A DNA stretch of 64,000 nt from Nocardioides marmoribigeumensis (GCF_031458325.1 NZ_JAVDYG010000001.1:2356001-2420000), one strand, 5' to 3'; numbered from the stretch's first letter, positions 41,109 through 49,605 are shown. Translations and numbers: made by a program. The notes: a model not told the origin generated them from the sequence alone.

Positions 41109-41963
41109 ATGACGAGCGACACGACCGACCCGACCCCGCCCGCCGATCCGGTGTTCGGTCCCGGCACCCGCGTGCTGGTCACCGGGGCCGCCTCCGGCCT
41201 GGGTGCTGCGATCACCGCCGCCGCCCGGGCCCGAGGGGCGCAGGTCCTCGCCACGGACCGCGACGGCGACGACCTGGCCGAGCACGAGGGGGAGGGCATC
41301 GCCCGCCTCGACATCACCTCCGACGACGACTGGGCCGCTGCGGTCGCCTGGGTCGAGCGGCGGTGGGGCGCGCTCGACGTGCTGGTCAACAACGCCGGCG
41401 TCGCGGGCGGCGGTCGTCTCGACCAGGCCGGCCTCGACGAGTGGCAGTGGCTGTTCGACGTCAACGTCTTCGGCATGGTGCGCGGGGTCCGGGCATTCAC
41501 CCCGATGCTCAAGCAGCACGGCGGTCACGTGGTCGACGTCGCGTCCCTGGCCGCACTCGTGCACCCGGCCGGCATGGCGTCGTACAACGCGGCGAAGGCG
41601 GCCGTCCTCGCCTTCACCGAGACGGTGGGCCACGAGCTGGCGTCGTACGGCGTGACCGCGCACGCGGTGTGCCCGTCGTACTTCCGGACCAACCTGATGG
41701 ACAGCCTGCGCGGACGCGACACCGCGATCGCCCAGGTGATGAGCCGCCTGGTCACCGACTCCCCGGTGAGCGCCGAGGACGTCGCCGAGGCGGTGCTGGC
41801 CGGGGTCGAGGCGGGGGAGGAGCTGATCCTGCCCGACCCGGCCGCCCGCGCGGCCTACCGGATGAAGGTGGACGACCGCTCGGCGTACGACGGGGTCATG
41901 CGTCACCAGGCCGCGCGCCTGGAGCAGCTGAGCACGGTCACGACGAGCGAGGAGCAGGCATGA
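41109..41963 (+). CDS. Classical short-chain dehydrogenase/reductase
   Basis: A 284-residue SDR. The cofactor motif is VLVTGAASGLGAAI, the structural NNAG motif is present (LVNNAGVAGGG), and the catalytic site is S in VDVASLAALV with YNAAK. The acidic residue after strand 2 (TDRDGDD) favours NAD(H). The C-terminal extension beyond residue 240 is longer than in minimal SDRs. First gene of a four-gene run with a phosphotransferase, a histidine phosphatase and another SDR, and coupled to the next gene by ATGA overlap. Substrate probably an acyl-CoA or fatty alcohol. Confidence 0.87.
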   Translation: MTSDTTDPTPPADPVFGPGTRVLVTGAASGLGAAITAAARARGAQVLATDRDGDDLAEHEGEGIARLDITSDDDWAAAVAWVERRWGALDVLVNNAGVAGGGRLDQAGLDEWQWLFDVNVFGMVRGVRAFTPMLKQHGGHVVDVASLAALVHPAGMASYNAAKAAVLAFTETVGHELASYGVTAHAVCPSYFRTNLMDSLRGRDTAIAQVMSRLVTDSPVSAEDVAEAVLAGVEAGEELILPDPAARAAYRMKVDDRSAYDGVMRHQAARLEQLSTVTTSEEQA

Positions 41964-43042
41964 GTAGCGTCCCCGACGGGTCCCGCAGCGTCCGCGAGGA
42001 GGACGCCTTCGACGTCGCGGCGGTGACCAGGTGGCTGCAGGACAACGCCTCCGAGGCCGACCGCGCGACGCTCGTCGGCGAGCCGGAGGTGCGCCAGTTC
42101 AGCGGCGGGGCCTCCAACCTGACCTACCTGCTGCGCTTTCCCGAGCGTGACCTGATCCTGCGTCGCGCCCCCCGCGGCACCAAGGCCAAGGGCGCCCACG
42201 ACATGGGCCGGGAGTACTTCATCCAGTCCGCGCTCGAGGGTCACTTCCCCTACGTCGCGCACATGGTCGGCTTCTGCCAGGACGAGTCGGTGCTGGGTGC
42301 CGACTTCTACGTCATGGACCGCATCGACGGGATCATCCCCCGCAGCGAGATGCCCCCTGGGGTCGACCTCACGCCCGAGCAGGCGCGCGGCATGTGCCTG
42401 TCGATGATCGACACGCTCGTGCGGCTGCACCAGGTGGACTTCGAGGCCGCGGGGCTCGAGCGGCTCAACAAGGGCCGCGGCTACGTCCGCCGCCAGGTCG
42501 AGGGCTGGTCGACGCGCTACCGCAACGCCCGCACCGACGACGCCCCCGACTGCGAGGCGACGATGGCCTGGCTCGCCGAGCACCAGCCCGAGGACGTCGC
42601 GACCTGCGTGATCCACAACGACTTCAAGCTCGACAACCTCGTCTTCGACACGGACGACCCGACCCAGGTGGTCGGCGTCCTCGACTGGGAGATGGCGACG
42701 CTCGGCGACCCGCTGATGGACCTCGGCGGCGACCTCGCCTTCTGGGTCCAGGCCGACGACGAGACGCTCAGCCACTTCCGACGGGTGCCGACGCACCTGC
42801 CCGGGATGATGACGCGCGAGGAGATCGTGCAGACCTACTGCGAGCGCATGGGGTTCGACCTCACGCCCGAGCAGTGGCGGTTCTACGAGGTGTTCGGCTA
42901 CTTCCGGCTCGGGGTGATCGCGCAGCAGATCTACTACCGCTACTTCCACGGGCAGACCACCAACGAGCTGTTCGCGCTGTTCGGGCCCGCGGTCCACCTG
43001 GCCGAGCAGCGCATCCGCGAGCTGGGGGTCGGGAGCGCGTGA
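41960..43042 (+). CDS. Phosphotransferase family protein (ACAD10/11 kinase-domain-like)
   Basis: A 360-residue APH-fold kinase. The glycine loop region is RQFSGGASNLTYLLRF, the catalytic loop is CVIHNDFKLDNLVF, and the metal Asp is in VGVLDWEMATLGDPLMDLGG. The RAPRG and GREYFIQSAL segments are typical of the branch that also forms the N-terminal domain of ACAD10/11 and LvaA. Those enzymes phosphorylate the hydroxyl of hydroxyacyl-CoAs before elimination and oxidation. Flanking SDR and phosphatase-fold genes fit hydroxy-acid catabolism. Not an antibiotic-resistance enzyme on this evidence. Confidence 0.86.
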   Translation: MSSVPDGSRSVREEDAFDVAAVTRWLQDNASEADRATLVGEPEVRQFSGGASNLTYLLRFPERDLILRRAPRGTKAKGAHDMGREYFIQSALEGHFPYVAHMVGFCQDESVLGADFYVMDRIDGIIPRSEMPPGVDLTPEQARGMCLSMIDTLVRLHQVDFEAAGLERLNKGRGYVRRQVEGWSTRYRNARTDDAPDCEATMAWLAEHQPEDVATCVIHNDFKLDNLVFDTDDPTQVVGVLDWEMATLGDPLMDLGGDLAFWVQADDETLSHFRRVPTHLPGMMTREEIVQTYCERMGFDLTPEQWRFYEVFGYFRLGVIAQQIYYRYFHGQTTNELFALFGPAVHLAEQRIRELGVGSA

Positions 43043-43692
43043 GCCTGCTGCTGCTGGTCCGCCACGGCCAGGCCTCCTGGGGTGCGGCGGACTACGACAA
43101 CCTGTCCCCGCTCGGGACCGAGCAGTCCGCGCTGCTCGGCCGGCACCTGGCGTCCCTCGGCGTCGAGCCCGTCCGGCTGTGGGTCGGCGGCATGCGGCGC
43201 CACCAGCAGACCGCCGACGCGGCGCGCGAGGCGGCCGGCTGGGCCGTCGAGCCCGAGGTCGACGAGGGCTGGGCGGAGTTCGACCACGTCCGCCTCCTCG
43301 AGGCGCACGGTGACGCCCCCGACGCCCACGGCATGCCCATCACCGACTTCAACGTGCTCTTCGACGCCGCCATCCGGCGGTGGACGGGCGGCGAGCACGC
43401 CACGGACTACGACGAGCCGTTCTCCGCGTTCAGCGACCGCGTCGACGCCGTCGTACGCCGGGCGGCGGAGCAGCTGGGCAAGGGCGAGACCGGCGTCGTG
43501 TTCACCAGCGGGGGGCCGATCGCCTGGGCCGCCTCGCGCCTCCTCGGCGCCGGGACCGAGCAGTGGGGACGTCTCAACCCGGTCCAGGTCAACACCGGCT
43601 ACTCCCGCCTGGTCACCGGGTCGCGCGGCGTGAGCCTGGTCTCGCTCAACGAGCAGTCCCACCTGACCACCGAGACCCTGACCTACCGATGA
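43039..43692 (+). CDS. Histidine phosphatase family protein
   Basis: A 217-residue branch-1 histidine phosphatase/phosphoglycerate-mutase fold. The nucleophile motif is LLVRHGQASWG with the catalytic His at residue 9; the second arginine lies in GGMRRHQQTADA, and the acid in DEGWAEFDHV. The closing FTSGGPIAWAASRL replaces the usual SHGG His with a Ser/Gly context, so the second catalytic His is not obvious and activity should be judged with care. The GTG start overlaps the kinase stop (GTGA). Position beside a kinase suggests a paired dephosphorylation or proofreading role (inference). Confidence 0.83.
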   Translation: MSLLLLVRHGQASWGAADYDNLSPLGTEQSALLGRHLASLGVEPVRLWVGGMRRHQQTADAAREAAGWAVEPEVDEGWAEFDHVRLLEAHGDAPDAHGMPITDFNVLFDAAIRRWTGGEHATDYDEPFSAFSDRVDAVVRRAAEQLGKGETGVVFTSGGPIAWAASRLLGAGTEQWGRLNPVQVNTGYSRLVTGSRGVSLVSLNEQSHLTTETLTYR

Positions 43693-43709
43693 TCTCGACA
43701 AGCTCGATC
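43691..43709. repeat. Short inverted repeat GATCTCGA-CAAGC-TCGATC
   Basis: Lies between the histidine phosphatase stop and the SDR ribosome site. Its sequence style (TCGA-rich, followed by CCACGAGG) resembles the other small dispersed elements at 46413-46487 and 55098-55134. Confidence 0.4.
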
Positions 43710-43723
43710 CACGAGGAGACACG

Positions 43724-44473
43724 ATGAGCAAGACGATCCTGATCACCGGTGCCAGCTCCGGCCTCGGCGCGGAGATGGCCCGGCAGTTCGCTGCCAAGGG
43801 CCACGACCTCGCACTGGCCGCGCGGCGGCTGGACAACCTCGAGGCACTCAAGGCCGAGATCCTTGCCGCCCACCCCGACCGTCGGGTCGAGGTGCGGGCG
43901 CTCGACGTCACCGACCACGACCAGGTCTTCGAGGTCTTCCGCGGCTTCGCCGAGGACTTCGGCACGATCGACCGCTTCGTGGTCAACGCGGGCCTGGGCA
44001 AGGGAGCACCGCTCGGCACCGGCCGGTTCTACGCCAACCGGCAGACCTCCGAGACCAACTTCATCGGCGCGCTCGCCCAGACCGAGGCCGCGGCCGAGAT
44101 CCTGCGCGAGCAGGGTCACGGCCACTTCGTCATGGTCTCCTCGGTCTCCGCGATGCGGGGGCTGCCGGGCAACGTGACGGCGTACGCCGCGACCAAGGCC
44201 GGGGTCGCCCACCTCGCCGAGGGGCTCCGCGCCGACCTGCTGGGGACCCCGATCAAGGTGACCGTGCTCTACCCGGGCTTCATCGAGTCCGAGATGACCT
44301 CACGCAACCCCGGCAACAAGATGCTGATCGTCTCGACCGAGGACGGGGTCCGCGCGATGGTGTCGGCGATCGAGAAGGAGAAGGCGTCGGCGGCGGTGCC
44401 GCAGTGGCCGTGGGAGCCGCTCGGCTTCGCGCTGAAGCACCTCCCGCTCACGCTGGCCCGTCGCCTCATGTGA
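43724..44473 (+). CDS. Classical short-chain dehydrogenase/reductase
   Basis: A 249-residue SDR. It has TILITGASSGLGAEMARQFAAKG and the NADP-type basic residues after strand 2 (LAARRLDNLEAL). FVVNAGLGKG stands in place of NNAG, and the catalytic S-Y-K appears in MVSSVSAMRGLPGNVTAYAATKAG. The C-terminal LGFALKHLPLTLARRLM is hydrophobic and may touch the membrane. Overall resembles SDRs acting on acyl chains or ketones in lipid metabolism. A GAGGAG ribosome site lies just upstream. Follows the phosphatase by 31 bp and is convergent with the tetR gene. Confidence 0.86.
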   Translation: MSKTILITGASSGLGAEMARQFAAKGHDLALAARRLDNLEALKAEILAAHPDRRVEVRALDVTDHDQVFEVFRGFAEDFGTIDRFVVNAGLGKGAPLGTGRFYANRQTSETNFIGALAQTEAAAEILREQGHGHFVMVSSVSAMRGLPGNVTAYAATKAGVAHLAEGLRADLLGTPIKVTVLYPGFIESEMTSRNPGNKMLIVSTEDGVRAMVSAIEKEKASAAVPQWPWEPLGFALKHLPLTLARRLM

Positions 44474-44484
44474 GGCGGTGAGGG

Positions 44485-45117
44485 TCAGTCGGGCCGGGTG
44501 GACCGCCAGTTGATGCCGCCGATGACCACCATGCGCAGCTGGGTCTCGGCGGTCGCGACCACGCGGGCGCGCAGGTCGGGGCGGTGGGGCGGCAGCGTGA
44601 TCAGCTCGACGGCCGTCTCGACCATCGACTTCACGATCAGGTTGGCCAGCGCCTGGAGGTCCTCGCTCGACCACTCCTCGACCCCCGGCAGCCGGGCGAC
44701 GTCCATCGCGAGCTCGCGCTCGAACAGCCCCAGCTCGTGGCGGATGGCGTCCTGCACGACGACCAGCCCGCCCACGCGCTCGCGGCCGATGAACAGGAAG
44801 TGCTCGCGGCGCTCGAGGGTGTGACGGGCCAGGATCGCCACCGAGTCGGCGATGACGCGGTCGATCTGCATCTCGCGCCGCAGGTCGCGCAGCACCTGTC
44901 GCAGCGAGGCGAACGACTCCCCGACCAGGGCGACGCCGAGCTCCTCGATGCTGGCGAAGTGGCGGTAGAACGCCGTCGGCACGATGCCGACCTCCTTGGC
45001 CACCGAGCGCAGCGACAGCCCGGCCAGGCCGGTCTCGGCGCTCAGGGCCAGTGCGGCGTCCAGGATCGCGCGCCGCGTGGCCTCCTTGCGCTCGCTGCGG
45101 GTCGGAGCGGTGGTCAC
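44485..45117 (-). CDS. TetR family regulator of the desaturase operon
   Basis: A 210-residue TetR repressor with an HTH at SLRSVAKEVGIVPTAFYRHFASIEELGVALV (residues 35-65). The ligand domain resembles acyl-CoA-responsive desaturase regulators in having LERREHFLFIGRERVGG and a hydrophobic core. It is divergent from the reductase-desaturase pair, with a perfect 17-bp palindrome in the gap near the reductase start. Homologous arrangements (DesT in Pseudomonas, the regulators of DesA3-type genes in mycobacteria) sense the saturated/unsaturated acyl-CoA balance. The GTG at 45117 fits. Confidence 0.88.
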   Translation of the reverse strand: MTTAPTRSERKEATRRAILDAALALSAETGLAGLSLRSVAKEVGIVPTAFYRHFASIEELGVALVGESFASLRQVLRDLRREMQIDRVIADSVAILARHTLERREHFLFIGRERVGGLVVVQDAIRHELGLFERELAMDVARLPGVEEWSSEDLQALANLIVKSMVETAVELITLPPHRPDLRARVVATAETQLRMVVIGGINWRSTRPD

Positions 45118-45301
45118 TCGTCGGAGTCTAGGTCGTGCTCCCCGTGGCGGCGGCCCGGGCGCGGCCCCGAGCGCCCGCCCGGAGGGGGGTCGCTTTGGGG
45201 TGGTGCGGTTGGTGCACAGGTGTTCCGCGTCACGGCTGAGCGGGAAGTGAGGGGCTGGTGAGCGCGGTCACGGCGGGTTTGGCTTGCCACGGGTCCGGGG
45301 G

Positions 45302-45318
45302 ACACTCAGACTGAGTGT
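45302..45318. promoter_or_regulatory. Operator-like palindrome ACACTCA-GAC-TGAGTGT
   Basis: Perfect 7-3-7 palindrome, 27 bp before the GTG of the reductase gene and overlapping the expected promoter. Followed by GTTCACTGAAAG, which repeats a TGAAC/CACT half site. Probable binding site of the adjacent TetR protein. Confidence 0.7.
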
Positions 45319-45345
45319 ACGGATGTTCACTGAAAGGGATTTCTC

Positions 45346-46410
45346 GTGACACTGACCCAGACTCTTCTCCGGTCGCCGCTGGCGGCCGCCCTGACCACGC
45401 CGCACGGCGTCGACCGCTACATCGAGCTGGTCGCGCCGATGGGCGTGGTCGACGAGGTCCGCGCCAAGATCGTCTCGATCCACCGTGAGACCAGCGCCGG
45501 CGCCCCCGTGGCCACCCTGACCCTCGAGCCCAACCGCCGCTGGCGCGGCCACCAGGCCGGGCAGTACGTCCAGGTCGGCGTCGAGATCGACGGTCGGCGG
45601 CGCACCCGCTGCTTCTCGGTCTCCTCCGCCGAGTCCAAGCCCGGCGACCTGATCACCCTGACCATGCGGGCCAACCCCGACGGCCTCGTCTCGCGCCACC
45701 TGGTCGAGGACGCGCGCGTCGGCGACGTGCTGTTCCTGTCGCAGGCGCAGGGCGAGTTCACGATCCCCAACCCCCTGCCCGCCTCGGTCCTGCTCATCTC
45801 CGGCGGGTCCGGGATCACCCCGGTGATGTCGATCCTGCGCACCCTGCTGCGCCGGGGGTACGGCGGCACGATCCACTTCGTGCACTACGCCCAGTCCCCG
45901 GACCACCAGATCTACGAGGCCGAGCTGCGCGACCTGCCGCCCAACGTCAAGGTCCGCCTGCTCTACCCGGAGTGCGGCGACCCGGCGTACACCACCGAGG
46001 AGCTGCGCGGCCTCGTGCCGGACCACGCCGAGCTCGACACCTGGGCCTGTGGCCCCGCCGGCCTGATCGAGCTGGTGCAGGAGACCTACGCCGACAGCGA
46101 CCGGCTCAAGGTCGAGTACTTCAAGACCTCCACCAAGCCCGCCTCCGACGTGGTGGCGGAAGGAGCCACGTCCTTCGCGGTCTCCGGCAAGGAGTCGGCC
46201 AACGAGGGCGTGCCGCTGCTCGAGCAGGCCGAGGCGCTCGGCCTGAGCCCGGAGTACGGCTGCCGCATGGGCATCTGCATGTCGTGCACCTCGCGCAAGA
46301 CCGAGGGCACCGTCCGCAACGTGATGACCGGCGCCGTCTCCGACGAGCCCGACGAGGACATCCAGATCTGTGTCAGCGCCGCCGTCGGCGACTGCACCGT
46401 CCAGCTCTGA
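45346..46410 (+). CDS. Ferredoxin reductase with fused 2Fe-2S domain (desaturase electron donor)
   Basis: A 354-residue FAD/NAD(P)H plus plant-type 2Fe-2S protein. The FAD motif is RTRCFSVSSAE, the pyridine-nucleotide site SGGSGITPVMSILR, and the cluster cysteines are C306, C311, C314 and C342. It feeds electrons to the membrane desaturase encoded next, as Rv3230c does for DesA3 in mycobacteria. The N-terminal 35 residues form the usual short extension. The GTG at 45346 has AAGGGA upstream. A 93-bp spacer containing a repeat precedes the desaturase. Confidence 0.9.
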   Translation: MTLTQTLLRSPLAAALTTPHGVDRYIELVAPMGVVDEVRAKIVSIHRETSAGAPVATLTLEPNRRWRGHQAGQYVQVGVEIDGRRRTRCFSVSSAESKPGDLITLTMRANPDGLVSRHLVEDARVGDVLFLSQAQGEFTIPNPLPASVLLISGGSGITPVMSILRTLLRRGYGGTIHFVHYAQSPDHQIYEAELRDLPPNVKVRLLYPECGDPAYTTEELRGLVPDHAELDTWACGPAGLIELVQETYADSDRLKVEYFKTSTKPASDVVAEGATSFAVSGKESANEGVPLLEQAEALGLSPEYGCRMGICMSCTSRKTEGTVRNVMTGAVSDEPDEDIQICVSAAVGDCTVQL

Positions 46411-46412
46411 CC

Positions 46413-46487
46413 CGATCCACACCGATCCACCGATCCACCGATCCACTTCGCGAGGTTTCGAGGCTCGCTCCGCTCGCACCTCAACCA
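46413..46487. repeat. Repeat-derived spacer inside the desaturase operon
   Basis: Four head-to-tail copies of CGATCCAC(C) (46413-46447) are followed by a 34-bp imperfect palindrome (46454-46487) of form GGTTTCGAGGCTCG ... CGCACCTCAACCA. A close relative of the latter sits inside the carboxylase gene at 55098-55134. Probably a small dispersed palindromic element. Confidence 0.65.
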
Positions 46488-46503
46488 GCAAAGGAGATTC
46501 TCC

Positions 46504-47721
46504 ATGACCATCAAGCTCAGCCCCGAGCAGCTCGAGGCGTTCGGCCAGGAGCTCGACGAGCTCCGCAACCGCACCATGGCCGACCTCGGCCAGGCCGACG
46601 CCGACTACCTGCGCAGCGTGATCAAGGCCCAGCGCGCCTTCGAGGGCGCCGGACGCGCGCTGTTCTACCTGCCCCCGGCCTGGCCGCTCGCGGTCGCCGC
46701 GCTCTCCGTGTCGAAGATCCTCGACAACATGGAGATCGGCCACAACGTGATGCACGGCCAGTACGACTGGATGGGCGACCCGCAGCTCAACTCGCGGATG
46801 TACGAGTGGGACACCGTGTGCCCCAGCGAGCAGTGGAAGTACTCCCACAACTACATCCACCACACCTACACCAACATCCTCGGCAAGGACCGGGACATCG
46901 GCTACGGCATCCTGCGCATGGACAAGGACCAGCAGTGGCGGCCGAACCACCTGCTCAACCCGGTCAACGCCTTCCTGCTCATGGTCTTCTTCCAGTGGGG
47001 CGTGCTGCTGCACGACCTGGAGGTCGAGGAGATCGCCGCCGGCCGTCGCACCTGGGGTGACACCAAGCACCTGCACCGCGGCATGATCCGCAAGGTCCGC
47101 CGCCAGGTGCTCAAGGACTACGTGCTGTTCCCGCTGCTGACGGGGCCGTTCGCGCCGCTGACCCTGGCGGGCAACGTGGGCGCCAACCTGATGCGCAACC
47201 TGTGGACGTTCAGCATCATCTTCTGCGGCCACTTCCCGGCCGGCGTGGAGAGCTTCTCCATCGAGGAGACCGAGGGCGAGAGCCGCGGCGGGTGGTACTA
47301 CCGCCAGATGCTCGGCTCGGCCAACATCACCGGCAGCCCGCTCTTCCACATCATGAGCGGCAACCTGTCGCACCAGATCGAGCACCACCTCTTCCCGGAC
47401 ATGCCGGCCGCGCGCTACCCGACGATCGCGCCCGAGGTGAAGGCGATCGCCGACAAGTACGGCCTGGAGTACAACTCCAAGTCGCTGAGCAAGCAGCTCG
47501 GCAGCGTCTACGTGAAGATCGCCAAGCTGGCCCTGCCGGACAGCATGGAGGACCTGCGCCGCGGGTTGCGCCTGCCGTTCCTCGGCCGTCGCAAGGCCAC
47601 CCCGGCCACGCCTCCCACGCCCACCTCGGACGCAGCCGAGGTCGCGGCGACCTTCCCGCGGGTCGACGTGGAGTCGGCCGTGCAGGACGCCGACCCCGGT
47701 CTCGTGGGAGCCGGCGTCTGA
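46504..47721 (+). CDS. Acyl-CoA (stearoyl) delta-9 desaturase, DesA3-like
   Basis: A 405-residue membrane di-iron desaturase introducing a cis double bond into saturated acyl-CoA. All histidine boxes are present: H80-x3-H84 (GHNVMH), H115-x3-H119-H120 (HNYIHH), and H290-x3-H294-H295 (HQIEHHLFPDMP). There are hydrophobic spans near 52-68, 155-172 and 207-250. The C-terminal 45 residues are Pro/Thr-rich and probably disordered. Works with the upstream reductase. The ATG at 46504 has AAGGAG 7 nt upstream. Regulation by the divergent TetR is likely. Confidence 0.93.
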   Translation: MTIKLSPEQLEAFGQELDELRNRTMADLGQADADYLRSVIKAQRAFEGAGRALFYLPPAWPLAVAALSVSKILDNMEIGHNVMHGQYDWMGDPQLNSRMYEWDTVCPSEQWKYSHNYIHHTYTNILGKDRDIGYGILRMDKDQQWRPNHLLNPVNAFLLMVFFQWGVLLHDLEVEEIAAGRRTWGDTKHLHRGMIRKVRRQVLKDYVLFPLLTGPFAPLTLAGNVGANLMRNLWTFSIIFCGHFPAGVESFSIEETEGESRGGWYYRQMLGSANITGSPLFHIMSGNLSHQIEHHLFPDMPAARYPTIAPEVKAIADKYGLEYNSKSLSKQLGSVYVKIAKLALPDSMEDLRRGLRLPFLGRRKATPATPPTPTSDAAEVAATFPRVDVESAVQDADPGLVGAGV

Positions 47722-47752
47722 GGTCTCGTACGACGACCAGTGCGACACTGGG

Positions 47753-47791
47753 CCGGCCGGACCGCACCCGTGGAGGGTGTGGCCCGGCCGG
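47753..47791 (+). terminator. GC-rich imperfect hairpin after the desaturase gene
   Basis: CCGGCCGGACCGCACCC pairs with GGGTGTGGCCCGGCCGG around a 5-nt loop with one mismatch or bulge, 32 nt after the stop. Likely terminator of the reductase-desaturase operon. Confidence 0.5.
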
Positions 47792-47820
47792 AGCCGTGAC
47801 GGAGACGTGAGAGGTCCACG

Positions 47821-48051
47821 ATGAGGGAACGACTCAGCAAGGCGGAGATCACCAAGGACGCCCTGCAGTCCACGGTGAGTGCCGGTGCGGAGACCGTGGC
47901 GGAGGTGACCACCGTGGTGGTCCACGCGGTCCGCGACGTGGTCAACGCCGTCGGCGGGTTCGCCACCGAGGTCTTCGAGATCCGCGAGGCTGCCCGGCGC
48001 GCGCGCGTCGAGAGCGAGGTCCCCGCGGAGGTCGAGACCAACTCAGAGTGA
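47821..48051 (+). CDS. Small acidic helical protein, 76 residues
   Basis: I recognise no family. The sequence starts MRERLSKAEITKDALQSTVSAG and has a central apolar helix (VAEVTTVVVHAVRDVVNAVGGFATEVFEI) followed by a charged, Glu-rich tail. It looks like an amphipathic helix that could lie on a membrane. GAGAGG precedes the ATG at 47821 and codon bias agrees with coding. Its last 9 bp overlap the 3' end of the convergent histidine-kinase gene. Confidence 0.62.
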   Translation: MRERLSKAEITKDALQSTVSAGAETVAEVTTVVVHAVRDVVNAVGGFATEVFEIREAARRARVESEVPAEVETNSE

Positions 48052-49605
48052 CGGTGGGAGCGGCATGTCCCACCTCAGGGTCGTGCCCTCCCCGATCTCG
48101 GACTCGACGGTGAAGGTCCCGCCGTGGGCGCGGGCGCGCTCGCTGAGGTTCTCCAGCCCGCTGCGCCGTTCGCTCTGGATGCCGATGCCGTCGTCGCTGA
48201 CGGTGACGACCACGCGCCCGTCCGCCACCCGGACGGTGAGGGAGACCGCCGCGGCCTTGGCGTGACGCACGATGTTGGACATCGCCTCCCGCAGGCTCAG
48301 GGCGAGGTCGGCGGCCAGCGGTCCCGTCACGCGGCGGGCCGCGGCGTCCATGCTCAGCTCCGGGGCGAAGCCGAGCAGTGTCGACGTCTCGCTGACGATG
48401 CCGGTGAACAGCTGGTCGAGGCGGTCCGCGGCGGTGCTCCGCAGCACGAGGATCGTGTTGCGGATCTGGCGGATCGTCTGGTCGATGGAGATGATCGCGT
48501 CGTCCACCTGGGCGCGGGTCTTGCCGGTGAGGTCCGGGGCCGCCTGGGAGAGGTAGAGGCCCGTGGCGAAGAGGCGCTGCACGACGTTGTCGTGCAGGTC
48601 GCGCGCGATGCGGTTGCGCTCCTCGAGCAGCCGCAGCTGCTCGCGTGCCTCACGCGCCGCGGTCAGCTCGATCGCGAGGGCTGCTGTGCTGGCGAAGGCC
48701 TCGGCCGTGTGCATGTGGGAGAGGCTGAAGGTGCGTGCGCCGGCGCGGCGCACCATGACGATCACCCCGAGCACCTCGTGCGCCCCGTGCAGCGGGACCG
48801 CCAGGGTCGGACCGACGGCGAGGTCGCCGAGCTGGGCGAAGCGCGTCGAGTCGCTGCTGCCGAGGTCGGCCAGCAGCACCGGCTCGCCGGTGCGCAGCAC
48901 GTGGTCGCTGACGGTGTTGGCGCGCGGCTGGACGGTGCCCATCAGGTGCTCGGCCCCCGCGCCGTTGACGTAGCGCATCTCGACGCGGTCCTCGTCGCGC
49001 GCGATCATCACGGTCACGCCGTCGGCGTTGGCCAGCTCGAGGGCACGGTCCGCGATGAGCGCGAGCGGGTCCTCCACGTCGGGGCTCAGCACCTGGGCGG
49101 TCAGCTCCGCGGAGGCCCGCATCCACCGCTGGGAGCGCTCCGCCTCACGCAGGCGCACGCCGTGCTCGACGGCGGGGGCGACGGTCTGGCAGAAGAACTC
49201 GAGGACCGCGCGGTCCTCGTCGGTGAACGCCGGCTCCGTCCTCGGGCGCGAGAGGCACACGGCCCCGAAGACGGTCTCGTCGGCGACCAGGCTCAGCCCG
49301 AGGCGGTGGCGCGAGGGGTCGGAGAGGTCGAGCACATCAGGGCTGCCGAGCACCCGGTCGCGCACCGCGTCGTCGAGGAGGGGGATGTCCTCGTCGGGGG
49401 TCGTGCCGGCCAGGTCGACGTGACGGACCAGGGGCTCGGCCATCTGGTCCACGACCGCGACCGTCACCCCGGAGGCGTCGAGGAGCTCGCCGAGGGTGCC
49501 GGCCATGTCGTCGAGCTTCACCTCCAGCGCGACGTCTCCGCTGAGGAAGTGAGGGACCTGACGGAGGATCCGGCGCAGGCGAGCGTCGCGCACGAGGGCT
49601 TCCAT
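48043..49605 (-). CDS. GAF-domain sensor histidine kinase (DevS/DosT-like, orphan)
   Basis: A 520-residue cytosolic kinase with two GAF domains (about 20-155 and 165-320), a HisKA_3 dimerisation domain with the phospho-acceptor in EERNRIARDLHDNVVQRLFATG, and an HATPase_c domain (EAMSNIVRHAKAAAVSLTV; VSDDGIGI; GLENLSERARAHGG). This is the DevS/DosT plan of mycobacterial oxygen/NO sensors. Whether a GAF binds haem cannot be decided from the sequence alone. There are no membrane spans. No response-regulator gene is adjacent. The minus-strand ATG at 49605 fits. Confidence 0.88.
   Translation of the reverse strand: MEALVRDARLRRILRQVPHFLSGDVALEVKLDDMAGTLGELLDASGVTVAVVDQMAEPLVRHVDLAGTTPDEDIPLLDDAVRDRVLGSPDVLDLSDPSRHRLGLSLVADETVFGAVCLSRPRTEPAFTDEDRAVLEFFCQTVAPAVEHGVRLREAERSQRWMRASAELTAQVLSPDVEDPLALIADRALELANADGVTVMIARDEDRVEMRYVNGAGAEHLMGTVQPRANTVSDHVLRTGEPVLLADLGSSDSTRFAQLGDLAVGPTLAVPLHGAHEVLGVIVMVRRAGARTFSLSHMHTAEAFASTAALAIELTAAREAREQLRLLEERNRIARDLHDNVVQRLFATGLYLSQAAPDLTGKTRAQVDDAIISIDQTIRQIRNTILVLRSTAADRLDQLFTGIVSETSTLLGFAPELSMDAAARRVTGPLAADLALSLREAMSNIVRHAKAAAVSLTVRVADGRVVVTVSDDGIGIQSERRSGLENLSERARAHGGTFTVESEIGEGTTLRWDMPLPPSL

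Noticed and set aside
41960-43042. Aminoglycoside phosphotransferase resistance gene
   Set aside because: The motif pattern fits the ACAD10/11 kinase branch and the context is lipid metabolism.
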